Part shown: in pieces, positions 43,672 to 52,799 of the stretch
Position numbering within the stretch: the first letter of the stretch is position 1
Layout of the letters: each line of letters starts with the position of its first letter
Origin: an uncultured Flavobacteriaceae bacterium
GTDB taxonomy: Bacteria; Bacteroidota; Bacteroidia; Flavobacteriales; Flavobacteriaceae
Reading direction: 5' to 3'
DNA: 64,000 nucleotides
Assembly (NCBI GenBank): GCA_943787365.1
Contig: CALSMD010000001.1
Span: 496,001 to 560,000 of the forward strand
Translations under genes and position numbers: made by a program
The notes under the pieces: generated by a model
Databases searched by the model: none
What the model saw: only the letters and a program-made list of their open reading frames with translations
What the model was told of the DNA's origin: nothing

Positions 43672-44394
43672 TTATTTTAAGTCAAATAACGAATCTATTG
43701 CTGGAAGGCGCTCTACATTAAATCCTTCGGCATAGTCAACACCTACCAAACGACCGAGATCTGCCGCTCTGTAACGGATACTATCTACAAAGTTTTTTGA
43801 AGAAATTGGTGTTTCAGGAGCCTGACTCTTAGGATCATAGAATTGCGTTGCATAGGCTAAAACTGATGCCATTTTTTGTTCAATTTGCGAACTAATATCC
43901 ACGACAAAATCAGGTTGGAGGGTTTTCCATTGTATATAATGGTAAATAGATTTTGGGCGCCATGGTGCTTGTAAGTCCTTTTTTCCATCAAAATGGGTCT
44001 CAATTTTCACCAATCCGCTTAAAAAACAAGCATCACTGACAAGCTGACTCGCCTTTCCGTGGTCTGTATGGCGGTCATCAAAAGCATTGCACAGCACAAT
44101 TTCTGGGCGGTATTGACGTATTTTTTTTATAATTTCTAATTGATGGGCTTTATCATTCATTATAAATCCATCGGAAAAATTTAGATTTACTCTAAATGAG
44201 ACGCCTAATATCTCAGCCGCATTAGCAGCTTCCACTTTTCGGGTGTCGGCAGTCCCTCTAGTGCCTAACTCCCCTTTTGTGAGATCTATAATACCAACGG
44301 TTTTTCCGTTTTGAATTTCTTTAAAAATTGTACCGCCACAGCTCAATTCTACATCGTCCGGATGGGCACCAAAAGCAAGGATATCAATTTTCAT
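43672..44394 (-). CDS. bshB1: bacillithiol biosynthesis deacetylase BshB1
   Basis: A zinc-dependent LmbE/PIG-L deacetylase that removes the acetyl group from GlcNAc-malate in bacillithiol synthesis. 240 residues, family length. The zinc motif AHPDD is at residues 10-14; a second ligand group lies in DDRHTDHGKASQLVSDA, and the C-terminal GRLVGVDYAEGF is typical of the BshB1 branch. It starts 14 bases after the trans-sulfuration gene's stop (44409), so the two are likely cotranscribed; bshA and bshC are not in this window. Confidence 0.92.
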   Translation of the reverse strand: MKIDILAFGAHPDDVELSCGGTIFKEIQNGKTVGIIDLTKGELGTRGTADTRKVEAANAAEILGVSFRVNLNFSDGFIMNDKAHQLEIIKKIRQYRPEIVLCNAFDDRHTDHGKASQLVSDACFLSGLVKIETHFDGKKDLQAPWRPKSIYHYIQWKTLQPDFVVDISSQIEQKMASVLAYATQFYDPKSQAPETPISSKNFVDSIRYRAADLGRLVGVDYAEGFNVERLPAIDSLFDLK

Positions 44395-44408
44395 TTTATT
44401 TATATTTA

Positions 44409-45569
44409 TTATTTTTTAATAAGACTCGCAGAAATGGCCTGCTCTATATCTTCAATTAAATCTTTTTTAGTTTCAATACCTACAGAAAAACGAATCAATT
44501 GATCTGTAATACCTTGTGTAGCACGATCAAATTCAGACAGTAATGCATGTGAGGTTTTTGATGGCAATAACATGGTACTTTCTACGCCTGCCAAACTCAT
44601 AGAGGGTTTTATGAGTGTCAAGGCCTTCAAGAATTTTTCAGCATCGTATTTAGCTGTAAGTTCAAAAGACATCATAGCTCCATAGCCATTCATCTGAATT
44701 TTAGCCAAGCTATGATACTCATTGGATTTTAGGCCGGGATAATATACAGTTTTTACAGCGGAATGTTTTTCTAAAAATTTAGCCAAACGTTTCGCATTGC
44801 GTTGTTGTGCTTTTACTCGAATGCCTAAGGTTTTCATACTTCTTTCGAGCAACCAAACGGTATAATCACTCAGGTTTCCTCCAAAATCTTTTGCTAGATT
44901 CCAGATTTTATCCATTAATTCTTGAGAAGAAGCGACCGCACCAGCACTAATATCACTGTGTCCTCCAAAGTATTTAGTGGCACTGTGCATCACAATATCA
45001 ATCCCTAAATCAATCGGATTTTGAATGATTGGAGACGCAAACGTATTGTCCGCCGCCGTGATGATCTTATGATTTTTAGCCAATTTCGCAATCGCAAATA
45101 TATCCACTAACTTCATGAGTGGATTGGAAGGCGTTTCTATATAAATTAATTTGGTGTTGGATTGAATACAATCTTCAAATGCCTTGTAAGATAAATCTTT
45201 CGTAAAGCTATATTCTATGCCGTAATTCGCGAAATGCGACTCAATAAAATTACGTGTTCCCCCATAAATATCATTTTGAATCACTGCATGGTCTCCCGAT
45301 TTTAAGAAAGTTAAAAGCGTTGCAGATATTGCTGCCATTCCAGAACTGAAAATTAAAGCTGCTTCCGCATGTTCCAAAGCTGCTATCTTCTTTGATAGGT
45401 GTTCTTGGTTTGGCGTGTTAAAATATCGTGGGTAGCGCTTTGTATCCACATCCATAAAGTTAAAAGACGTTGACATATACAGTGGCGACACACTTCCTTG
45501 AAAAACTTTGTCTTCGATAGCCCCTGAATGGGTACAAATAGTGTTTAAACCTGGTTTTTTAGAATTCAT
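44409..45569 (-). CDS. PLP-dependent trans-sulfuration enzyme (MetB/MetC type)
   Basis: A 386-residue member of the Cys/Met metabolism PLP family, acting as cystathionine gamma-synthase, beta-lyase or gamma-lyase. The PLP Lys is in MHSATKYFGGHSDISAG; YIETPSNPLMKL and the C-terminal SVGIETKKDLIEDIEQA are standard. No residue seen fixes the reaction. The gene precedes bshB1 by 14 bases and follows a pair of tiny membrane-protein frames, all on the minus strand. Cysteine supply for bacillithiol is one possible link, but it is inference. Confidence 0.85.
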   Translation of the reverse strand: MNSKKPGLNTICTHSGAIEDKVFQGSVSPLYMSTSFNFMDVDTKRYPRYFNTPNQEHLSKKIAALEHAEAALIFSSGMAAISATLLTFLKSGDHAVIQNDIYGGTRNFIESHFANYGIEYSFTKDLSYKAFEDCIQSNTKLIYIETPSNPLMKLVDIFAIAKLAKNHKIITAADNTFASPIIQNPIDLGIDIVMHSATKYFGGHSDISAGAVASSQELMDKIWNLAKDFGGNLSDYTVWLLERSMKTLGIRVKAQQRNAKRLAKFLEKHSAVKTVYYPGLKSNEYHSLAKIQMNGYGAMMSFELTAKYDAEKFLKALTLIKPSMSLAGVESTMLLPSKTSHALLSEFDRATQGITDQLIRFSVGIETKKDLIEDIEQAISASLIKK

Positions 45570-45590
45570 ATGGTTGGGGTTTGGGTCCTG

Positions 45591-45698
45591 TTATTTTTTT
45601 CCAATATCGTTAAATTGTTTTATTAAAACAACTGCCCATATCACAACGCATACAGATACAAAAATAGAAAATGAGAGGACTATGGAGTTAGCGGTCAA
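45591..45698 (-). CDS. candidate 35-aa single-helix membrane protein
   Basis: Too short for most gene callers. A TTG at 45698 opens a frame of 35 residues: TANSIVLSFSIFVSVC then a second hydrophobic stretch VVIWAVVLIKQ and a polar tail FNDIGKK. The helix and positive tail are those of a real membrane peptide. It overlaps the end of the 64-aa gene by 11 bases and precedes the trans-sulfuration gene by 21. The start is uncertain (no ATG), and there is a chance the two tiny frames are one gene with a frameshift. Confidence 0.4.
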   Translation of the reverse strand: MTANSIVLSFSIFVSVCVVIWAVVLIKQFNDIGKK

Positions 45699-45882
45699 GA
45701 CGGAAGAGTTTAAAGAATATCATTAGACCTAACAGCATTGGCGCCCAGATCCCTACAAAAATACCATGTAACTCATCCCCTGTCATAAACAGGTATTCGG
45801 AAACACATATTATAATTGCACACAAGCCGAGCAATAAAACATTAGTGAGTCCAAGTTTTTTTAAAAAATTCATTGGTGTCAT
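45688..45882 (-). CDS. small two-helix membrane protein
   Basis: 64 residues (or 61 from the second ATG at 45873, MNFLKKLGL). Two hydrophobic helices (about residues 10-33 and 42-58) joined by MTGDELHGI, ending KLFRLDR; the positive ends point inward. I know no function. It lies directly ahead of the candidate 35-aa peptide and the trans-sulfuration gene on the same strand. Confidence 0.6.
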   Translation of the reverse strand: MTPMNFLKKLGLTNVLLLGLCAIIICVSEYLFMTGDELHGIFVGIWAPMLLGLMIFFKLFRLDR

Positions 45883-45979
45883 TTATTTAAATCTAATGTA
45901 TAAAAAATTTGTTATTTATTCTCTGTTTATTTCTAAAATCTAATCAGCCCTATTTATTATCTTCGTAAAAAAAATAAGA

Positions 45980-46639
45980 ATGTTAAAAGCAGTACTTTTT
46001 GATATGGATGGCGTTATTGTAGATACCGAACCGTTACACCATAAAGCTTACAAAATGATGTTTGATGATGTGGGAATTGATGTATCAGATACGATGTACC
46101 GAAGTTTTACGGGACAATCTACAAGGGGTATTTGTGAGTTTCTTTGCCAGCATTTTGATTTAACGCTTGAGCCGATTGTTTTAGAAAAAGGCAAACGGGC
46201 GCATTTTACGAAATTATTTTTTGAAGATCCAGATCTGCAACTACTTGAGGGTGTCGAAGATCTGATTAAAAATTATTATGCCAACGGATTGACTTTAGTC
46301 GTCGCTTCCTCAGCCTCTATGTTTACCATCAATAATGTCATGAAACGGTTTAATCTTGACGCTTATTTTAAAGACAAGTTGAGCGGTGCCGATTTAAAAG
46401 CGTCCAAGCCACACCCTGAAATATTCATCAAAGCTGCCAAAGCTGCGGGGGTTTCTACTTCAGAATGTTTTGTGATTGAAGATTCTAGCAACGGAATCAT
46501 TGCTGCAAAAGACGCAAACATCTTTTGTATTGCTTACAAAAGCACGAATTCTAAGGATCAAGATTATACAAGAGCAGATATGTTAGTTTCTGACTATAAT
46601 GACATTAAATTCGATAAAATTAAATCTATTTTTGACTAG
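45980..46639 (+). CDS. HAD-superfamily phosphatase, beta-phosphoglucomutase-like
   Basis: A 219-residue HAD subfamily I protein with cap domain. Motif I is FDMDGVIVDTEP with nucleophile Asp8 and Asp10, motif II lies in VVASSASMFTINN, motif III Lys in LKASKPHPEIF, motif IV in VIEDSSNGIIAA. Sequence around the cap (GQSTRGICEFL) resembles the beta-phosphoglucomutase/phosphatase branch; sugar phosphates are the likely substrates. It is convergent with ccsA, two bases apart. Confidence 0.85.
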   Translation: MLKAVLFDMDGVIVDTEPLHHKAYKMMFDDVGIDVSDTMYRSFTGQSTRGICEFLCQHFDLTLEPIVLEKGKRAHFTKLFFEDPDLQLLEGVEDLIKNYYANGLTLVVASSASMFTINNVMKRFNLDAYFKDKLSGADLKASKPHPEIFIKAAKAAGVSTSECFVIEDSSNGIIAAKDANIFCIAYKSTNSKDQDYTRADMLVSDYNDIKFDKIKSIFD

Positions 46640-46641
46640 CT

Positions 46642-47601
46642 TTATTTCTTGAAATATTTCAAGTGTTTTCGGTAGGCAAACACAGCGATGATCGTGATTA
46701 CAATAAGTGATGTTACGATATACGTAACGCTAATTTCTTGATCGTCTTTTGCGTACGAATGCAATCCTGCAAGGTAAAAATTCACTCCAAAATAAGTCAT
46801 CATAATACTCCCAAATGCCACAACTGAAGCGACACTAAATCCAAAACGGCTTCGCAATCCAGGAATCAAACGCATGTGAATCACAAACGCATAAATCATA
46901 ATACTGATCAATGCCCATGTTTCTTTAGGGTCCCAACCCCAATAGCGACCCCAACTTTCGTTGGCCCACATACCTCCTAAGAAGTTTCCGATCGTAAGCA
47001 TCACCAATCCAACAGTCAACGCCATTTCGTTGATAATGGTCAGTTCTTTGATGTTTAACGCCATCTTTTCCTTGTTTTTCGACGTCGTTAGAATCATCAA
47101 TAAGAGAGTAATTAACCCTAAAATCATCCCTAATGTTAAGGGACCATAACTTCCAACAATAATGGCCACGTGAATCATTAACCAATAACTGTCGAGAACG
47201 GGCTGCAGGTTTCCGATGGAAGGATCCATCCAATTCCAGTGAGCGATCATCAAAATCATGGCGGTTACAAAAGCAGTGGACGCAAAGGTCAAATCACTTT
47301 TAACTCCTAACATCACTCCAAAAGCCATGGTGGCCCAAGCGACATAAATCATAGATTCATAGGCATCACTCCAAGGCGCATGACCAGAAATGTACCAACG
47401 TACAATAAGACCTGCTGTATGTAGTGCAAACAATCCTAAAATAGCGTATTTAAAAACTTTAACAGAAACGTTTATGTATTTACTGCGGTCTTTAAAAATT
47501 TGAACAATCAACAATAAAAACATCAAAACACCTGCGTACATATAATATTCAAATAGTTTTTTGAAAATGTCATAACGATTGTATAAAATTTCAGTCGTCA
47601 A
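46642..47601 (-). CDS. ccsA: cytochrome c biogenesis protein CcsA (possibly the C-terminal part of a fused CcsBA)
   Basis: Integral membrane haem-handling protein of System II cytochrome c maturation, with about eight hydrophobic segments and the WWD-type haem motif WGRYWGWDPKETW, plus haem-ligand His in VIHMRLIPG-type context. The start codon is TTG (TTGACGACT), and the frame overlaps ResB by 11 bases. In many Bacteroidota ResB and CcsA are a single chain of about 1050-1070 residues; 746 plus 319 fits that length, and one base fewer at about 47596-47603 would join them, so this may be a frameshifted fusion. Confidence 0.82.
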   Translation of the reverse strand: MTTEILYNRYDIFKKLFEYYMYAGVLMFLLLIVQIFKDRSKYINVSVKVFKYAILGLFALHTAGLIVRWYISGHAPWSDAYESMIYVAWATMAFGVMLGVKSDLTFASTAFVTAMILMIAHWNWMDPSIGNLQPVLDSYWLMIHVAIIVGSYGPLTLGMILGLITLLLMILTTSKNKEKMALNIKELTIINEMALTVGLVMLTIGNFLGGMWANESWGRYWGWDPKETWALISIMIYAFVIHMRLIPGLRSRFGFSVASVVAFGSIMMTYFGVNFYLAGLHSYAKDDQEISVTYIVTSLIVITIIAVFAYRKHLKYFKK

Positions 47602-49828
47602 TTTTATCTTCAGAAATCATGGTATCGCCACCAAATTTTATCTGCGTTTTCTTAATCGCATCTAATAATTGTTGACTTTTAGAAAAGTCTGTTTTTAAAA
47701 CCTTGTCATTTTGCAAAGTGGCCATATACGCCATAAACCCTGTTTTGATGAAATTCCCATACAGCGAATCTTGTAACTGATACCCACCTTCTCTAAATTC
47801 ATTTGAGGAAACCCACTTATTATTTTCATCGTCAGGAATTGGAAATAAACGCAAGCTACTTCCATCTAGAATATTGAACAACAAACTCACACGTTGATCT
47901 GTTTCTTTAAATATTTTTTGAATGGCTGTAGGCACCTGCGCACTGTAAGCTTCATCCAAATAAGGTCCTAATTTATAATTTAATTTAGGGTCTAAAAAGT
48001 CCACCAAAGCAGCATATTTAGCTGTTTTTTCTAAGCCCAAAATGGTTCGAATGGTATCTGCCTTTTTAGCTTTTAAGAAAATAATTGGAACATTGTACCA
48101 GAGTTGCGGACTTTCTTGCATCGATAAAAACACTTGATTTGCATCATAATCTTTGTACACATCTTTTTTGCTCAGTTTCCGAAGCAATTCAGAAGCATAG
48201 GTGTTTACGGGTTTCATCCGTCCATCCGTATCTTGAATGACCAAACGACCAAAACGATCTGCCTCACTAACCGGTGAAATATTTAGTTTTAAAATCGAAT
48301 CCAACTGTATGGTGGTCGGGCGTAAATTTTCATGATCCGAGCCATGTGTCGTTTGTGCAAATCCATTAAAGGACATTAGAAACAAAACAAGCATCGCCAA
48401 TTTTGATTTCTTTTTTTTGATTTTATCAAGTTGATTTCGCAAGGATTCCATGCGTGCATGTTTTGATAACAAAATAGCCATCAAACCAAAGTACAATAGG
48501 TAGTAGCCCAAATAGGTAAACCAAGTGCCCCAATAATCATGATTGACAGATAAAATGGTTCCTTTTTCATCAGGATCAAAACTTGCTTGAAAAAACTTGT
48601 AACCACGGTGGTCAAGAATATTGTTCATATAAATTCGAAAATCAAAATCTTCTTCTTGAGCATCCAAAACAGTGACTTTACTTTCAAAAGACGCATAGCT
48701 TTTTTCGGTGCCCGGATAGCGCTCGGCTAAAAAATCATTGAGTTTAATTTCAAAAGGAAGGTCTAAAAGCTTCGAGCCGTATTTAAAATTAAATTCCAAG
48801 CCGCCCACTTCTATGTCTTTAAACGAATTATTAGAGCCCTTCCCTCCTAGTAACTTAAAAGTTTTGGTGCTGCCATTAGCTGATATTTTTAAGGCAATAC
48901 CATCTTCATCTCCTTTAAGTAATTTCGATTTTTTCACGACATCAAACGCACCCTTCACTACCGGTTTTGGAAACACAATCGCTTGATTTCCGATAATATA
49001 ACGCGAGCGTAACACAAGTGGCTGAATACTGTCTTTTACCAAACGCCCTTGAACTCTTGTCGCCATGGTCATATATTCTCCTTCATAAGGCGATTGTATG
49101 GTCAAATCTGTTTCTGAATAGGTAATGTTAATAGCCCCGTCCGTTGGCTTGTTCAATGCATACAACACATTGTGAATGCTGCTCACTTCTCCCAATTTCA
49201 GAAAGTGGTTGTGCGGCGCACCATCGCCCGCTTCTACAATTTTTAAATAGTATTCGCCATCATCCGTGGGAACGATATCTTCTTCAGCACCTCCAATAAA
49301 ATCAACCAATTCAATGGTAACAGCCGATGTATTATAAGAGGTTTCAAGTTTATATTTATTTGTAAGACGTGGAGAAAAATCGACTTCGTCTTCATGAACA
49401 CGACGTTGTAGCTGACCGTTGATTTCAAAATCGCCGTCAATATACGTTGTTAAATATGTTTTTTGAGATAAAAATGTGTTTTCAGTAGCCCCTTCTCTGA
49501 TGGACATCATGCCCTCAAATCCGTGGTAGCGTGTCAAAAAAGCGCCAAACAAAATAAATATAAATGATAAATGCAGCGTTAGAGTGGCCCATTTTTCTTT
49601 TCTCAACAGTCGGTATCTAAAAATATTTCCTGCAAAATTGATGATAAACACCACCATGATCGCTTCAAACCAAAGCGCATTGTAAATCAATGTTCGTGAA
49701 TACGGCGTTGGCGAGGTGCTTTGCCCCCGATCTAGAAACGTTCCTACTGCCATAGCGATAGCAAAAACGATGAATAATGTCCCTGTTAAGCGGGTAGAAA
49801 AAAGTATATTTGTTAGTTTTTTTAGCAT
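47591..49828 (-). CDS. resB: cytochrome c biogenesis protein ResB-like, extended
   Basis: System II partner of CcsA that, with it, delivers haem to apocytochromes. The first about 110 residues have three hydrophobic helices (MLKKLTNILFSTRLTG, EAIMVVFIINFAGNIFRYR, ATLTLHLSFIFILFGAF); a long periplasmic beta domain follows (about 110-440), then a helix (YLGYYLLYFGLMAILLSKH) and a further periplasmic segment of about 240 residues ending in MISEDKIDD. That last segment is typical of the Bacteroidota fused type. Start is ATG at 49828: the in-frame TTG at 49858 coincides with the -7 box. 745 residues. Confidence 0.85.
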   Translation of the reverse strand: MLKKLTNILFSTRLTGTLFIVFAIAMAVGTFLDRGQSTSPTPYSRTLIYNALWFEAIMVVFIINFAGNIFRYRLLRKEKWATLTLHLSFIFILFGAFLTRYHGFEGMMSIREGATENTFLSQKTYLTTYIDGDFEINGQLQRRVHEDEVDFSPRLTNKYKLETSYNTSAVTIELVDFIGGAEEDIVPTDDGEYYLKIVEAGDGAPHNHFLKLGEVSSIHNVLYALNKPTDGAINITYSETDLTIQSPYEGEYMTMATRVQGRLVKDSIQPLVLRSRYIIGNQAIVFPKPVVKGAFDVVKKSKLLKGDEDGIALKISANGSTKTFKLLGGKGSNNSFKDIEVGGLEFNFKYGSKLLDLPFEIKLNDFLAERYPGTEKSYASFESKVTVLDAQEEDFDFRIYMNNILDHRGYKFFQASFDPDEKGTILSVNHDYWGTWFTYLGYYLLYFGLMAILLSKHARMESLRNQLDKIKKKKSKLAMLVLFLMSFNGFAQTTHGSDHENLRPTTIQLDSILKLNISPVSEADRFGRLVIQDTDGRMKPVNTYASELLRKLSKKDVYKDYDANQVFLSMQESPQLWYNVPIIFLKAKKADTIRTILGLEKTAKYAALVDFLDPKLNYKLGPYLDEAYSAQVPTAIQKIFKETDQRVSLLFNILDGSSLRLFPIPDDENNKWVSSNEFREGGYQLQDSLYGNFIKTGFMAYMATLQNDKVLKTDFSKSQQLLDAIKKTQIKFGGDTMISEDKIDD

Positions 49829-49855
49829 CCTAAATTGGCTCGTTTTATTGAGTTG

Positions 49856-49863
49856 CAAAGGTA
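49856..49863 (-). promoter_or_regulatory. -7 promoter box for resB-ccsA
   Basis: Minus strand TACCTTTG, exact TAnnTTTG match, 28 bases before the ATG at 49828. Confidence 0.55.
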
Positions 49864-49980
49864 CTTATATTAATAGAAAAAGTCATTTATGTTTATCGGT
49901 TTTAACAGTAATTTAAATAAAAAATTGGCATTGGGTTCTTTAAACTTTCAAATGACCGATTACTTGTTTATTTTAGCTAA

Positions 49981-50751
49981 ATGATATCTGTTGTAATTTT
50001 AGGAGCTGGAAATGTAGGAACGCACTTGGTCAAGGCAATTCAAGCCGCCGAAAACTTGAGTTTAGTTCAATGGTATTGTCGAGATCCGAAAGGGGTTAAA
50101 TCGCCAATTAAAGACGTTGAATTGTGCCATGATTTAGAGGATTTAAAACTAGCAGATGTTTACATCATTGCTGTGAGTGACAAAGCCGTTTCTGATCTGT
50201 CCAAACAACTCCCTTTTGAAAATCGATTGGTAGTTCATACCTCCGGAAGTGTGGCGATGAAACTGTTAGATATGAAACTCCGAAGAGGTGTTTTTTACCC
50301 GCTTCAAACATTTTCGTTGACTTCAGAAGTCGCGTTTTCAGACGTTCCATTCTGCATTGAAACAATGGAAAAAGAAGATTCAAAATTTCTTAAAACTCTG
50401 GCGAATGAAATGGGAAGTCCATCATATATGATCAATACCGAGCAACGTCAAGCTTTGCATTTATCGGCGGTGTTTATCAATAATTTCTCCAATCAATTGT
50501 ATCGAATTGCACACGAGTTGTCCGATTTTAAAAGTATTAATTTTGATGTTTTAAAACCGTTAATTTTAGAGACTGCCAAAAAAGTACAATACATATCTCC
50601 TTACGCTGCACAAACGGGGCCTGCAAAACGCAACGACCGCGTGACCATTAATCAACATTTGAGAACTTTAGAAAGCCACCCCGAATACCAATCAATTTAT
50701 GAGCAACTTACACAATCAATAAAAAATACACATGGATTCAAAAAGTTATAA
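49981..50751 (+). CDS. Rossmann-fold oxidoreductase-like protein (DUF2520)
   Basis: A 256-residue protein with an N-terminal NAD(P)-binding motif ILGAGNVGTHL (residues about 6-16) and a C-terminal helical DUF2520 domain (AVFINNFSNQLYRIAHELSD, GPAKRNDRVTINQHLRTLES). The fold resembles NADP-dependent F420 and ProC-like reductases, but no substrate is known. It overlaps the next gene by 20 bases, so it is translationally coupled to the KdsC-like phosphatase; together with maf the three genes form one + strand unit. Confidence 0.82.
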   Translation: MISVVILGAGNVGTHLVKAIQAAENLSLVQWYCRDPKGVKSPIKDVELCHDLEDLKLADVYIIAVSDKAVSDLSKQLPFENRLVVHTSGSVAMKLLDMKLRRGVFYPLQTFSLTSEVAFSDVPFCIETMEKEDSKFLKTLANEMGSPSYMINTEQRQALHLSAVFINNFSNQLYRIAHELSDFKSINFDVLKPLILETAKKVQYISPYAAQTGPAKRNDRVTINQHLRTLESHPEYQSIYEQLTQSIKNTHGFKKL

Positions 50752-51262
50752 AGAATACTTAAAAGACATTAAGGCGTTTATTTTTGATGTCGATGGCGTC
50801 CTCACCGATTCCTCTGTCTTAGTGACTTCGGAAGGTGAAATGCTTCGTAAGATGAGTACTAGAGATGGATTTGCCTTAAAAACGGCGGTCGATGCCGGTT
50901 TTTTGATTTGCATTATTTCTGGTGGAAAAAACGAAGGGGTTCGCAAACGTCTTGAAGGTTTGGGCGTTCAAGAAATTAGTTTAGGAGCGCATGATAAAGT
51001 TGTACATCTCAAGGAATTGTTTAACAAGCACCAATTGAAAGCTGAAAACGTGGTTTATATGGGCGATGACATTCCAGACATTCCACCGATGCAACTCGTT
51101 GGTCTTCCCACCTGTCCACAAGATGCAGTTCCGGAAGTGAAAGCAGTTTCAAAATACATCTCTCATAAAAATGGCGGCGATGGATCGGCTCGTGATATTA
51201 TTGAACAGGTTCTAAAAGTACAAGGCCACTGGATGAAAGCATTTGATGCTCGATATGATTAA
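50732..51262 (+). CDS. KdsC-like HAD phosphatase (3-deoxy-manno-octulosonate-8-phosphate phosphatase type)
   Basis: A 176-residue HAD subfamily III phosphatase without a cap. Motif I is FDVDGVLTDS (Asp19, Asp21), motif II IISGGKNEGV, motif III in DKVVHLKEL, motif IV GDDIPDIPPM. KdsC hydrolyses KDO-8-phosphate to KDO for lipopolysaccharide; homologues acting on other 2-keto-sugars exist, so the exact substrate is likely but not certain. It overlaps the DUF2520 gene by 20 bases and is 10 bases before maf. Confidence 0.85.
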   Translation: MDSKSYKEYLKDIKAFIFDVDGVLTDSSVLVTSEGEMLRKMSTRDGFALKTAVDAGFLICIISGGKNEGVRKRLEGLGVQEISLGAHDKVVHLKELFNKHQLKAENVVYMGDDIPDIPPMQLVGLPTCPQDAVPEVKAVSKYISHKNGGDGSARDIIEQVLKVQGHWMKAFDARYD

Positions 51263-51272
51263 TCTATAAACT

Positions 51273-51854
51273 ATGCTCGCAGACCTTTTAAAATCTAAAC
51301 ACATCATTTTAGCCTCTTCATCCCCAAGAAGACAGGAGTTGATTAAAGGGCTTGGACTTGACTTTGAAATCCGAATCAAATCGGTGAAAGAAGAATACCC
51401 ACACAGGCTTCGACATTTTGAAATATCTGACTACTTAGCACAACTTAAATCGATGCCGTTTGTAGAGGAATTGAAACCAAATGACATCCTTATTACAAGT
51501 GATACGATTGTTTGGTTTGACAATCAAGCCCTCGGAAAACCAAAAGACAACAACGATGCTTTTGAAATGCTAAAAATCTTAAGTGGTCGTACACATGAGG
51601 TGATTACGTCGGTATGTTTTAAATCTACAAGCTCACAAAAAACCATCAATTCGATTACCAAAGTGACGTTTAAAGAGCTGAGTGACGCCGAAATATGGTA
51701 TTATATCGATAATTTTAAAGTGCTTGATAAAGCGGGAGCTTACGGCATTCAAGATTGGATTGGACAGATTGGGGTTACTAAAATTGAAGGTTCCTATTTT
51801 AATGTGATGGGCTTTCCAATGGATAAAATTTACAAGACCTTACTTAGTTTCTAA
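51273..51854 (+). CDS. maf: Maf-family nucleoside triphosphate pyrophosphatase
   Basis: Hydrolyses nucleoside triphosphates (dTTP/UTP or modified NTPs) to monophosphates. 193 residues, family length. The signature ILASSSPRRQELIKGLGL begins at residue 11; SDTIVWFDNQALGKPKD has the catalytic Asp, and KAGAYGIQDWIG the conserved C-terminal segment. The 3' end overlaps the convergent YheT hydrolase gene by 15 bases. Confidence 0.92.
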   Translation: MLADLLKSKHIILASSSPRRQELIKGLGLDFEIRIKSVKEEYPHRLRHFEISDYLAQLKSMPFVEELKPNDILITSDTIVWFDNQALGKPKDNNDAFEMLKILSGRTHEVITSVCFKSTSSQKTINSITKVTFKELSDAEIWYYIDNFKVLDKAGAYGIQDWIGQIGVTKIEGSYFNVMGFPMDKIYKTLLSF

Positions 51855-52799
51855 AAAGAATTCTAACGCACGCGTTTCGTTATAATAATACCCATTCCGA
51901 CTGATAAAGCCAACGTGTCCACCACGATTGGGCGTTTCTAAAAACACATTTGGATTCTTTTCCGCTTCCTCAAATGGGAAACAGGCTTCCGATAAAAACG
52001 AATCGTTTAGCGCATTTAAAATCAAGACAGGTGTTTTGATCGCGTTCAGAAACTGCAAACTGCTACATTTTTTATAATAGTCTTGTGCGTTTTCAAATCC
52101 ATGTGCTCGAGAGGTATAGACTTCATCAAAATCGTTGAGTGTTTTGATGGTTCTAATTTTGGCTTTAGTAATCGCTTCCGGAAATTGCTTTTGTTTTAAC
52201 TTCAAACGGTGGATCAATCCCCATTTGAAATTGATATGATACGGTAAGTTTTTAAGAGCGTGTAATACTTTCGCCGATCCTGATAAGTCACAAGGTACAG
52301 ACACTGCCATCGCTGCTTTGACTTGCGGCGGCACAACGGATCCATCTCCTAAATATTTCAACAAAATATTCCCCCCAAGGCTGATGCCTTTTAGGAAAAT
52401 AGAATCGTATTTATCCAGTGAGATTACATGTTGAATGAGATCCTCTATATCGTCTGTTTTACCTGAATGGTAGCTTGTATAATACTTATTTAATTCGCCA
52501 CTACAACAGCGAAAGTTAACGCAAATTGCATCAATATTTTGTTCATTAAAGTGCAATGCGGCTCCTGTAATATAGGGGCGTTGTCCGTGCCCTTCCAAAC
52601 CATGAAATAGGATAATCACCGATTTTGAGGGCGTTGGACTGTAACTCCAATCGAGGTCAATAAAATCGTCATCCCTAAGAGTGATGCGTTCTCTGAATTG
52701 CTTGATTTTCAAACGCCGTATCAACCCCGAATAGACGGTAGCTATAAATCCACTTCGAAACCTGAAATGTGCTTTGAAATTACTTTTAACTATAGGCAT
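51840..52799 (-). CDS. YheT-family alpha/beta hydrolase
   Basis: A 319-residue alpha/beta hydrolase of the YheT/ABHD1-3 type. Seen: GLEGHGQRPY oxyanion region, the nucleophile elbow GISLGGNILLKYLG, ALNDSFLS with the acid Asp, and GGHVGF with the catalytic His. YheT homologues are esterases or lipases of unclear substrate. It overlaps tilS by 14 bases on the same strand, so the two may be cotranscribed. Confidence 0.86.
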   Translation of the reverse strand: MPIVKSNFKAHFRFRSGFIATVYSGLIRRLKIKQFRERITLRDDDFIDLDWSYSPTPSKSVIILFHGLEGHGQRPYITGAALHFNEQNIDAICVNFRCCSGELNKYYTSYHSGKTDDIEDLIQHVISLDKYDSIFLKGISLGGNILLKYLGDGSVVPPQVKAAMAVSVPCDLSGSAKVLHALKNLPYHINFKWGLIHRLKLKQKQFPEAITKAKIRTIKTLNDFDEVYTSRAHGFENAQDYYKKCSSLQFLNAIKTPVLILNALNDSFLSEACFPFEEAEKNPNVFLETPNRGGHVGFISRNGYYYNETRALEFFLETK

